In this document: positions 22,129 to 31,780 of the stretch, piece by piece
Position numbering within the stretch: the first letter of the stretch is position 1
How the letters are laid out: each line of letters begins with the position of its first letter
Assembly (NCBI GenBank): GCA_047967505.1
Contig: CM106538.1
Reading direction: 5' to 3' (one strand)
DNA from: Dipteris shenzhenensis
Lineage: Eukaryota > Polypodiophyta > Polypodiopsida > Gleicheniales
DNA: 64,000 nt
The notes under the pieces: generated by a model
What the model saw: the letters and a program-made list of their open reading frames with translations, nothing else
Databases searched by the model: none
Told to the model about the DNA's origin: nothing
Position numbers and translations under genes: made by a program

Positions 22129-22171
22129 ATGGAGATCGATAGACGGAGAAGGATGGAGCGGGAGATTCCAG
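22129..22171 (+). other. Possible first exon with splice donor
   Basis: An ATG about 85 bases after the TATA box opens a short Arg/Glu-rich frame (MEIDRRRRMEREIP) that reaches CAG|GTAAGG at 22171/22172, a good plant donor. The next 600 bases are very AT-rich and repeat-laden, as an intron might be. No acceptor or second exon was identified, so this could be chance. Confidence 0.3.
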
Positions 22172-22312
22172 GTAAGGTTTTTTTAAGTGTAGCATTTTTT
22201 TGGGGAAAATTTATTTAAATTTTAGTTTAGAGGAAAATGTAATTTAATTATAAAATATTTAAAAATTTAAATTGCATTTGAAAGTTTTTTAATATTATTT
22301 TTTTAATAACAA

Positions 22313-22755
22313 AAGTTTTTATTTAAATTTCAAAACGTATATATTTTGTTTTTTAAAATCATCTATTTAAAAAAAAAGAGATTAAAGTAGTTTTGATGTT
22401 ATTTTTTAGATTAGTGAAGTTTTTATTTAAATATAAAAACATTTAAATTTTGTTTTTAAAAATCATCTTTTTAAAAAAAAGAAAACAAGAGTTTAAAGTA
22501 GTTTTTATATTATTTTTCAAGTTAGTGAAGTTTTTAATTAAATGTCAAAACGTATATATTTTGTATTTTAAAATCATCTTTTTTTTTTTTAAGAATAAGA
22601 GATTAAAGTAGTTTTTATATTATTTTTTCAAATTAGGAAAGTTTTTATTTAAATGTCAAAACATATATATTTTGTTTTTAAAAATCATCTATTAAAAAAA
22701 AAGAGAAAACAAGAGTTTAATGTAGTTTTATATTATTTTTCAAATTAGTGAGGTT
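22313..22755 (+). repeat. AT-rich tandem repeat, about 109 bp x 4
   Basis: Units start with A(A/G)AGTTTTTATTTAAAT near 22313, 22420, 22529 and 22639 (steps 107, 109, 110). Each continues with AAAACRTATATATTTTG, AAAATCATCT, an A-run, and TTAAAGTAGTTTT.AT. A partial fifth unit ends at GTGAGGTTT near 22750. Confidence 0.8.
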
Positions 22756-22759
22756 TAGA

Positions 22760-23660
22760 CTCTAATACTTAAAAGATGTAGTCTACAACCATCATGCGAT
22801 CGATCATATAGAAATTCATCGCATGTAGTTTACAACCATCATGCGAGCGATCGATCGATGTGTAGGGTTGTAAGAGAACCAAGCAATAGGTGATTGAAAT
22901 TCATATAGAAGCTAGTACCTTAAAGGGCAAGCCATGGAACTTTAAATATATTGATGGGAAACTCAATGTGTAATAATTATTAAGTTGCCAACAAATGCAT
23001 CACTTGTGTTCTTTTTGTGTCAACAAAATCAAAATTGTAGATGAAGTGTTCAACTTCAGAAAACATAGCTCTACTAAACTTGTCCTTCTAGTGTATTTGC
23101 CAAAATGGTTGTTCTCTGAGCATATATTATCACCATGTACGCGACCACTAACTATACAATAGAAAGTGTAGCATCTTTAACACAAAGTTAGAAATTTCTT
23201 TGAAAATGAAATAAGACTAAGGATGAACATCTAAATCCCTTTGTTAATAACATTGCTCAATAACTATCGTGTGTGCATATTCCATTGAAGAGTGGAGCAA
23301 GTTGGAGCATGCAAGAGTGCATTTGTTGCATTTGCAACATAGCACTATTGTAGGCATAGCCACACATTTGGCCCATCTACCGTTAGGTGCATAGGATGAT
23401 CCCAACAACATCCTACCTCATCAAGGAGTACATGACTAAGTGTAATCAATCAAACAAATAGGATGATTTGGATAACACATTCACCTACACATCATTTTGA
23501 AATCATATGGTGTGAGAGGTTGATGCAAGGAGAGGGTAGATCATATGGCTAGCAATCCCTTTAGGTGGCATGTGAAATTATAGAAATAGGGAACTAGGGA
23601 AGGTTGTAGATCTATGTATAGATATAGTTACATAGACAAATACAAAGACTAATGTGATTC
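22760..23660. other. No gene seen
   Basis: A short imperfect duplication, GT(C/T)TACAACCATCATGCGA followed by GATCGATC, occurs at 22792-22858. Otherwise this is unremarkable AT-rich sequence. Confidence 0.4.
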
Positions 23661-23661
23661 C

Positions 23662-25472
23662 ATGAAACCTTGTCATGAGCTTTTGCAAAAATTCCATCAA
23701 AATTGGCTAGCTAAAATTTTTCATTACCCAAATAGAATATTAAGTCCCATCAATGAAAGCGTGATTGAAAAGGCTCTAGGAATTTCTGGAGGCAGTACGC
23801 AAGCACACTTTTTCAAGAAGCAGTGGAAGAGACATGATATTCTAGACGTATACCCCAATGCTCAAATTAGTCAAGATAGTGGAGTCAAGATTTCGAGCTT
23901 GCCAACAGACCTCCAAGATGTACTAAAGAAGACAATTCACTTCTTTCCTAATACGAGAGGAACTTGCAAGTTCTGGCAGGTTCAAGTAGCACTAGAGCAA
24001 CTGAAAGGACGTGATGTATCTTTCTCAAGGGTGATCTCCAAGAGCGTGTTAACCAACCTGAAGAATTGCATGGATGGCAAATCCCAATTGTCATCTCAGT
24101 CCACTGGATTGTAATGCACCTAATGGCATCCAACCTCAAAGGGATTTTTGAGCAATATGAGAAGCAGATGTCTCAGACGGTGACTTTTCTACAAGAGAAA
24201 GCCATCGATGCAGCAAAGGTAGCGCAACTTGAGAAAAGTCTCAAGGAAGGTGCAAAAGCCAAGGTAGAGGAGGCACAAGAGAGGGCCTTTCAGGCACAAG
24301 AGCAAGCTGAGGCCACCACAGAATTTGTTGACATGGAAAGGCATAGAAGAGAAGAAGCTGAGAAGCGCATGAAGGAGCTCCGAGATAGGCTTAAAGAAGT
24401 GAGAAATGATGGGGAGATGGCAGACAAGTAGCTAGAAAATATGCAAAAGAACCTTGAAGATCAGAGAGCCGAAAAGGAGGGCCTTTACAAACGGCTCTGC
24501 AACATGCAGAACTCATTAAACATTGAACATTGAAAAAGATCAGATGATGAAGTTGCAAAAGGGAGAATGCAAAAACTAGAAAGGTGATGCAGGAACTACA
24601 AGAGAGCTTTGAGGCTAGGAAGGATGGGGTAGAGAGCAACTGAGGTGAAGAAGACAATGAGGTAGCTCCTCAGGCTAGGAAGGATGCAAAGAGCAGCCAC
24701 CATGGTGGAGCAATTCTAGCCACCATGGTGGAAAAATTTGTAGCAACCATGGTGAGGGTTGTTTTTTTGAAACAGTGTTGGAAGTCCAAAGAGCAAGCTA
24801 CAATACCCTACAAGAAGATGATGATAGATGTTTGCACAAGCTTGCCGTGGCTTTTGACAGTTATGAAAAGAAGTCCGTCACCCAGCGAGATTTCCAAACT
24901 AGAGTGGAAGTCTTGGAAACCACCCATGAAGAAGTTCTTCAGGAATTTACAAATGTTCAACAGATGCCGAGGGATTCTAATGAAGTTGTTGCACAGAGTG
25001 AGCGAAAAGTGGAGGAGATGAAGGAGATTATCTACAGCCTTAGTATGAGGGAGGATGGAATCAAGAAGCAACTTCATGATGTATAGAGCAAGAATATGGT
25101 ATTGATGGCCGCAATAGTTAAATTGGATGCCTATCCTACTATGCAGCAGCATCTGAAATGCATGGTCTACCATACCCCCATCATAGATGACTGTTGTATC
25201 CGATGGCATGCATGCTACCACCGTGTGCACATTTTTCACTTTGGAGTGTGGGTGCATACAAAATCGCTATCGCTATATGTAGAGAATGCAATTCACCATT
25301 GTCCAGGTCATGGACAAATCAAATGTGCCTGCCTACTACAGCTATCTATGATGAGAAAGTAGATGCTATAGCTCAATTTGCCATTTGGGCAAAAGATCTT
25401 AAAGACAAGGAGCTCAATCTGAAGAAGGCCAAACCTGACTACAAGAAAAAGGAGCCTGAAGGGAGGAACTAG
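23662..25472 (+). pseudogene. Unidentified coding remnant with long coiled coil
   Basis: The first frame (23662-24114, 150 codons) is globular in composition and contains IFHYPNRILSPINE, IEKALGISGG and HFFPNTRGTCKFWQ. After a frame change near 24070 it runs into a strongly helical Glu/Lys/Ala-rich stretch (24066-24431), with heptad-like EAQERAFQAQEQAE and REEAEKRMKELRDRL. A TAG follows at 24429-24431. A second helical segment at 24775-25086 (RDFQTRVEVLETTHEEV) and a Lys-rich end (25290-25472) follow in other frames. I do not recognise the family. It looks like a transposon-borne or domesticated ORF broken by at least two frameshifts. Its closeness to palindromes at 24697-24731 may or may not matter. 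Confidence 0.4.
24697..24731. repeat. Two perfect CCACCATGGTGG palindromes
   Basis: CCACCATGGTGG occurs at 24697-24708 and 24720-24731, and a shorter CAACCATGGTGAG follows near 24744. The same 12-mer recurs at 28026-28037 in the second palindrome-rich region. Confidence 0.7.
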
Positions 25473-26230
25473 CCCCCTTCTGGAAAGGAGCAAAAAGGGC
25501 CGAGCTTGCAACCAGGAAGCTCTAATCAAGGAAAGAGGAAGCAGCATGAAGGGAAGGAGCCTTTGAGATTGTAATCTGTGTGTATCTTGAAGTTGTAGTG
25601 GTGCAATGGTTTGCAGACAGCCATAGTTTGATGATGTCGTTGGAGTGATGGATGTTGCATTATACCAATACACATTCTTCATTCGCAAGGAGGCAAACTT
25701 CTCCCCGGCATGCATTTGCTTACCTAAATCCTCATGAATCGCAGTGACCTTGCCTATGAATGATTCAACTGGTTCCCACTCCTTGAGGTCCAAAGGGAAA
25801 ACATCTGCCACCATGAATAAGAGCTCTTAGAAACCAAACACAAAATTTCCAAATGGACTCATTACCAGGTGAAAAAGATACATAGATAGAAAGGCTCATA
25901 GTGTGATGGTATGCTAGATTGATTGAATGATGGAGGAAGCCACATATCTTTTCCCATGTAAACATGTTGCACTTTTGTGAGCCATCCTTTCTTCCCAAAC
26001 TTAAACTTCAAGATGCGCCCCTTCCACTCATGCAAGATGTCACCTCTCTTGCTCTTGAGAAGCTTATGTGGACCTTTGGTTGATCCTTTCATCACTATCC
26101 AGCCATTTAAGCTATAGGTGCAAGGGATCCACTCATCCAATGCATTTTCAGTGTTGTGGAAGACACAAGAGGTCACAGCATTGCGTGGTCTTGTAGCCTT
26201 TCTCCTCACCGTGCTTACAGAGGTTGCAAC
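25473..26230. other. No recognised gene; overlapping minus-strand ORFs
   Basis: Minus-strand frames at 25998-25765 and 26374-25862 show no family signature I know, although GRILKFKFGKKGWLTKVQ looks protein-like. They may be the reverse half of a decayed element. Confidence 0.25.
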
Positions 26231-26274
26231 AGTAAGAATGGGACTCCTACACAAGGTGATCCAGCTCCAACAGA

Positions 26275-26480
26275 GGCACAAAAGAGGGAGAAGGAGAGGG
26301 ACAGCAGAGCAGCAGCAGCATAGGCACAGGAGAGGGAGAAGGAGAGAGACAGAGCAACAGCAACAGAGGCACATGAGAGGGAGAAGGAGAGGGACAGAGC
26401 AACAGCAATAGAGGCACAGGAGAGGGAGAAGAAGAGGGACAGCAGAGCAGCTCCAATAGAGGCACAGGAGAGGGAGAGGG
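26275..26480 (+). repeat. Purine-rich minisatellite, 45-48 bp units
   Basis: Units begin GGCACA at 26275, 26323, 26368, 26413 and 26461 (steps 48, 45, 45, 48). Each continues GAGAGGGAGAAGGAGAGGGAC and CAGAGCAGCA/CAACAGC. All steps are multiples of three, so a reading frame persists on both strands (RGRRRGTEQQQ on +). Confidence 0.8.
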
Positions 26481-27380
26481 GAGAGAGAGAGAGAGAGGAG
26501 CTACAGAAAGCAGGCCAGAGCAGGAGAGAGCAAAGAAAGAGGGGGGAGAGGGAAAACACATGGGATTTGGTTCAAATCTGAGTGATTTGGTAGGCTGGAC
26601 CAGAACAGTGGGGGGCAGAGGTCCTAGAAAGAGGGAGGGGAGAAGAAAAATTCGCCACAAGGGCCCTACCATCCCATTGAAGGCATTTTGGGCTCATGTG
26701 AGGGAGGTGCACCTGGTAGGAGGGTCAAACATGTGTTAAGAGGGGGGGATCGTTTGGGTGGTCCCTAGTGTAACGGGAGAAATCAATAGGGGCTCTCTAT
26801 AGGCTGCCCACCCTCCACCTCAACATACCATTGTCCCACACCTAGCACTCTCATTGGTACACCTCAAATCGCTCTCTAATCCCTTGAAATTAGGAAACAC
26901 TAATTGGAGGCCCTTTTGAGACCCCAATTCTCCCCTAATGAATATTCTATTTGGGTAATGAAAATTAATATTCTAAATCTTGTGACCTTGACAAACTAGT
27001 TGCCCCTCCTTCATATTCACCTCCTGCACCATCCTGGTGAAGTTTTGGAGAGAATCCAAATCGGGCTTTAGCAAGAGAGGAGCTCCCATATGTCAAGATT
27101 TCAAGATAAGGGGAGGAGAGGATGTAGCACTGTGCTGCAGAGGGGGAGGAAAGATTGTGTGAGGAGCTCCCGGACTGTGCAAGGTCCATTACGAGAGGGG
27201 ATAGAAGTTGTAGGAAGAGTGCAAGGAAGAAAGAAATGGTCAAGAGGAATAGAAAATGAAGCAGTGAAGGAAATGGAATAGTGGAGGCTTGAGATTGCAA
27301 GGGAGACTGAAACGTTCTAGAGGGATATAAGAGGAAACAGATAAGGGAATGGAATAGCCGACTACACTGTGAAGGTAAGA
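26481..27380. other. Purine-rich and AT-rich DNA without a recognised gene
   Basis: The GA-rich tract continues to about 26560. The 24 bases at 26941-26964 are the exact reverse complement of 23718-23741, an isolated inverted match. No coding signature. Confidence 0.4.
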
Positions 27381-28086
27381 GCCACTGCGGTGGTTGTAGT
27401 CTAACTACTATCAAGGTGAGAGCCACCGTGGTGGTTAGCCCTAATTTTGAATAATTCAAGGCAGCAGTACTGACTTGCATGGTAATGAATGATTAGAGGT
27501 GCTGGCATCTAAGATTCCTAGCCACGTCTATGGTGGTAGCTAAGATCCACTGGGCTGTCAATTAATTACCGGCCACCGCAATGGTCCACAATTACTTAGC
27601 TTCTACTTACCACCACCGGGCTTGCATGCATGATTACTACGAGTGCAGTAAATTATGGTAATGAGGGATTAGAGGTGATTAGGCTTCATGATCTACTTTC
27701 GTGGGAATTACTGCCCGATGGTGGTGGCTGTCATCAACCACATCTGTCGTGGCTATGATTCCACCGTGCCACCACTCACCCACCACCACACTTTAGCATG
27801 CATGATCACTACAAGTGCAAAAAGAATTACTAGTCATCGGGCTCGCATGCTTAGTAGATAACTAGAGTGCATGGTAATGAGTGACTAGACATGGTAATGA
27901 GAATTACTTCGTGGTGGTGGTGGATCTCATCAGCCACGTCTATCATGGTTAAGTTAATTACGAGCCACCTGAGTGGCACCACATGGCGTCTTCTTCATGA
28001 TTACTAGCCCGCCGTCTGGGGGATTCCACCATGGTGGCTTGCAATTAATATGGATGGAACCCCGGGCTCTAGCCGCTGCGGTGGTC
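27381..28086. promoter_or_regulatory. Second palindrome-rich region (CCACC..GGTGG) before a TATA box
   Basis: Motifs of the form CCACC-N-GGTGG or CACTGCGGTGG occur at 27381-27395, 27423-27434 (CCACCGTGGTGG), 27571-27587, 27965-27976, 28026-28037 (CCACCATGGTGG) and 28072-28086 (GCCGCTGCGGTGGTC). They are mixed with direct repeats such as GGTAATGA(A/G) and CATGCATGAT.ACTAC.AGTGCA. A TATA box follows at once. The arrangement parallels that at 21487-22047 with an unrelated motif. Confidence 0.45.
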
Positions 28087-28091
28087 AAACT

Positions 28092-28108
28092 TTATAATAT
28101 ATATAAGA
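28092..28108 (+). promoter_or_regulatory. TATA-like element
   Basis: TATAATATATATAAGAT follows the second palindrome region. Confidence 0.45.
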
Positions 28109-28111
28109 TCT

Positions 28112-28579
28112 GTGGCATTGGGCATTTTACTACGTTGCTCTGATCCACCCATGCTCTACTACTTTGCTCCACACCCCTCCTCTAACTCTTTTTCGCCCCT
28201 ACTCTACTTTGCTCCACGCTCCCTCCTCCAACTCTCATCACTGCATCTACTCCCCTGCTCATCTTCTGCTCACCCACTCATCTTCAGCATGCCTAGTTGG
28301 TCCCCCCCTCGATGCTTTGTGATCCCAATAATATATGCCTTCTCAGATAAGGTGATTGCGTTGCACTCACGTGGAGTAGAAATGCTTGCACTAGTGGAGA
28401 CCCTTCATTCCCATAGGCGACTCCCCACACATCTAAGTGTCATCACCTTGGATAACATGCTCATAGATGGCCTCTTTATGGCTGTGCTGTATGGGTTCCC
28501 CCTGGATGCCCCCTGGATGTCGATGAAGCCCTCAATATTTTTAGAGCAGAGTACTCTCAACTTGCTGGGGGGGCCATAA
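28112..28579 (+). other. Unidentified open frame
   Basis: A 155-codon frame starts just after the TATA-like element. The first 55 codons are Ser/Pro/Leu low-complexity. A Met near 28289 starts a less biased stretch, MPSWSPPRCFVIPIIYAF then LALVETLHSHRRLPTH. No family was recognised. It may be the first exon of the transposon-like gene whose protease-like parts begin at 30.2 kb, but no splice signal ties them together. Confidence 0.25.
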
Positions 28580-29410
28580 TCTGAGTTCTGGCAATGTGCA
28601 TGGTCTTCGGCCTCTCCATCGTATCCTCCTTTGGCTCCCTAAAAACATTTAATGCAATAAGCTCGACTGGTGGAAAACTGTGTTGTATAAATTCCCTCTT
28701 GCTTAGATGAGGCTCTGAGCAATGGATAGATGTAATCTTTTGGGTGAGCTCAACAATCTTTTGGCTCACTGGATGTAATGTTTTGGTCTCTAAGGCATTT
28801 ATGTAATCTCTTTTTGTTCAATTTGAGGCTCTTAGTACGCACTTTTGTTAACTTTTATATTTGTATTTGAATGGTTAAGGTCGCTATCTACTATAATCTT
28901 TTGTTTAAGGCTCTTAGCAATTGTCGAGTTTTTATAAATGTAAGATCCTCTGTTCAATTTTTGCTCGGTATAAGTTGATAATTTTTATATAACCTATTAT
29001 TGGACATAAATGTACATTGTAATATCTTTTGCTCAATTTTCACTAGATAAATTGTACTTTTGCCATCATTTATATTTACTGCAACAAGGACTAAAATACC
29101 AAGAAAGAACAACTATAATTTCATTGGTTTATGACAAAAATAGCGCTAAAATAACTCCAACGACCCCACCATTGTGGTTGCATGGAGATACATCTAGAAA
29201 AAATACAATTAAACTTTTCAAAAAATGCAATTAACGATATGGCCCTTGAGGGACCATCCCCTTTAGGGGCAAAGGCCATATCGACATGCCATTTTTGTCC
29301 AGTGGCATCCTGGATATTGTATAATGCACGTAGATATGGCCCTTGACACTAAATTGCATTTTGCTTGGTTGCACAATGGAATATAATTTCCTTGATACAC
29401 AAATATATAA
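28580..29410. other. No gene seen
   Basis: Short related phrases (GGCTCTTAG, TGTAATCTTTTG) recur at 28700-28930. A small hairpin is formed by ATGGCCCTT (29238) and AAGGCCAT (29272). Confidence 0.4.
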
Positions 29411-29418
29411 CTCGAAGA

Positions 29419-29990
29419 ACCAGCACGGTGGCTTTTTCATAGATTTCCTCCCATAATTCGTAAAAATAGGTAATGGAGTTGTAACTCCAAAAACGAGCGC
29501 GGTGGTCTCTCCAAGACAACCTTGAAATCTAGGTGATGACAAGTGGTCACGTTAGAGACTATGTTGAGGCGATGCTCAGAATGATAAATTGCATCTCATT
29601 ATTACACCAAAAACCAGTGCGGTGGTCACTCTAAGCCAACCTATAATTTGCATGGGTTGCGGGCAAAGAAGCAGCAAAAGGCTACATGATGACAAGTGGT
29701 CAAGCTAGAGACTACGTTGTGGCAGTGTTCAAAATGATAGATTACATCTAATTATTATGGCAAGAACCAGCACGGTGGTCTCTCCAAGCCAACCTTCAAT
29801 TTTAATAATATGCATGGGTGCGTGCCCAGTGATAGGTGACAAAGCTGTAGCAGCAAAAGGCTGTGCAATAATAAGTGATCAGGCGGCATAGGCCAGAGAC
29901 TACACTACATGAAGTAGTGTAGAGATGCCATGTGTCGAGCTATGCGGTGTCCTAAACAAATAGATTGCATCTCATTATTATGCCAGTGTG
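29419..29990 (+). repeat. Imperfect tandem repeats carrying ACCAGCGCGGTGG
   Basis: ACCAGCACGGTGG-like motifs lie at 29419, 29493, 29613 and 29766. Larger blocks of about 150-180 bp, with GATGACAAGTGGTCA, AGAGACTA and GATTGCATCTCATTATTA, start near 29534, 29690 and 29870. The GCGGTGG core also occurs at 27387 and 28078. Confidence 0.6.
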
Positions 29991-30184
29991 CCTCATGACA
30001 TTTGACGAGAGCATGAGTTCATGCAAAATTCAAATATTCACCTAGAAGCGCATTGCGTCGCGGCTCCAAAATGGCCTCGAAAATAGTTTTGCGATTGGCT
30101 ACACCCAAGCTAACGTTGACCCAACTACAAATTCGAATGCATTGGATAAAATGCAAACTCATTTGAAGTTAGGGTCATTTTGAA

Positions 30185-31127
30185 ATAAGAAACTCAGTAT
30201 TTGAGACTTGGTAGAGAGGAGGTTTCAATCCTCTCCAATCCTTTAAAAGAGGTTAATGATAATGTTATCTTGGCCATTCTCAAGTTTGATACTTGTTGCT
30301 ACTTCAATGAGCTAAGGTTTTTTTATTTGTTTACAGTGTAGCTATATCTCAGTTTCCTAGTGCAGGGTGCAGAATCATGTGTATGAGCTAATGTTTGTTT
30401 ATTTGTTGGTGCAGTGTAGTTATATCTTAGTTTCCTAGTGCAGTGCAGAATCATGTCTACATGCTTGATTCTCTCCTTTCTTCTATTCTTAGCTCTCCTC
30501 AAAAGACTATACAAGATGTTTGTACTTGGTTAAGCCCTTTGAATTTAGATGGGGTTTGAGTCATCTTTATGCCTTATCATGAGGAGTAAGTATCAACTCC
30601 AACCTTATTTTACTATTTCTTTAGCAAGTTTGTGTTAAACAATAATCATTTTTAATTTGGTGGTGTAGCTCACATTGGAGTCCAATTGCTTGGGACCTTG
30701 AAGTCAACCAATTGTGGTTTGTGAATTCAATGGCAGGCTATTCCCCAAGGTAACTGTTCTCTAATATTTTTGTTACTTTCTTATTTTGTATCTTATGATC
30801 ATGACATATTAATATATTTCATATGTCATGATGGACAGTGCTACATATCGACTAGTATCTGCTGTTAGAACAACTAGGGAGCAACAAGACCAAGTAGAAT
30901 TCAAATGATGTCTACCAGTGGAGCAAAAAGATGGGCATAGCTATGGGTGGAGAGTTGCCTACAACTGCATGTTGTTTCTTAGAGAGATTTTTGATTTAGA
31001 GCTACCAGTCAAAATGGAATCATATATAGAAGCTAATCTACTAGCATTTCAGGCTAAGAGTATTCAACGCCTAATTGCTACCATTGGGAAACAACGTGAA
31101 AATATGACTACATTGCAGCATGTGTAA
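30185..31127 (+). pseudogene. Ulp1/C48 protease-like segment, tandem unit 1
   Basis: Four exon-like blocks are separated by GT-AG introns. The first, ending near 30285, has EVNDNVILAIL. The second (about 30440-30590) has LDSLLSSILS, KTIQDVC and VIFMPYHEE. The third (about 30670-30750) has HWSPIAWDLEVNQLWFVNS. The fourth (30838-31127) has DGHSYGWRVAYNCMLFL and continues to a stop. A PxH block followed by HWSL.V.D is the catalytic-His region of Ulp1-type cysteine proteases, which cut SUMO and similar tags and are often carried by plant transposons. The usual DxS is FVNS and the expected DCG is SYG, so both the Asp and Cys look lost. The match is from memory and moderate. Confidence 0.5.
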
Positions 31128-31655
31128 AACCTTATCTTTATGCATCTATGCTTGTTTAAGCCTTTATTTGGGATGTGTAAAACTCATAACTTTTTTATAT
31201 TTTCCTCCAAGAGGAGAAGAGACTCTGTTTAATGAAAGCATATATGAAACCTTATCTTTATACTTCTATGCTTGTTTAAGCCTTTATTTGGGATATGTGA
31301 ATTTCATAAATTTTTTATATTTTCCTCCAAGAGGAGAAGAGATGAGTCTAATGAAAGCATGTTATCCTTATGCTTCTATGATTATTTAAGCTTTTATTTG
31401 GGATGTGTAACTCTCATAACTTTTTTAATTTTTCCTTCAAGAGGAGAAGAGACTCAATCTAATGAAAGCATGTATGAAACCTCGTCTTTATACTTCTATG
31501 CAATCTAATGAAAAAACCATTATTAACATTGGGGAACAACCTGAAAATATGACTACATTGCAACATGTATGAAATCTTATCTTTATATTTCTATGCTTGT
31601 TTAAGCCTTTATTTGGGATGTGTAAATCTCATAGCTTTTTTATATTTTTATAGTA
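31120..31655 (+). repeat. Tandem repeat of about 120 bp x 5
   Basis: Units begin near 31120, 31241, 31359, 31470 and 31560 with TGTATGAAACCTTATCTTTAT. They continue CTTGTTTAAGCCTTTATTTGGGATGTG, CTCATAACTTTTTTATATTTT and CCAAGAGGAGAAGAGA. Each carries an acceptor-like pyrimidine run, suggesting repeated duplication of an intron-exon piece. Confidence 0.75.
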
Positions 31656-31780
31656 GAAGGAGGATGTAGAAGACATAGCAAGTGAATAAGAATATGATGT
31701 CGACCACTCTCTCAATAAGATGAGTCATGAAAATATGACTCTATTGCAACAGATCAGAAGTTCATTCAATGCTATGTTGT

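Noticed and set aside
22129-22171. Calling the Arg-rich 14-codon exon a gene
   Set aside because: No acceptor or second exon could be tied to it, so it was listed only as a possible first exon.
26215-26672. Ser/Leu/Pro-rich minus-strand ORFs
   Set aside because: They arise from the purine-rich minisatellite read in reverse.
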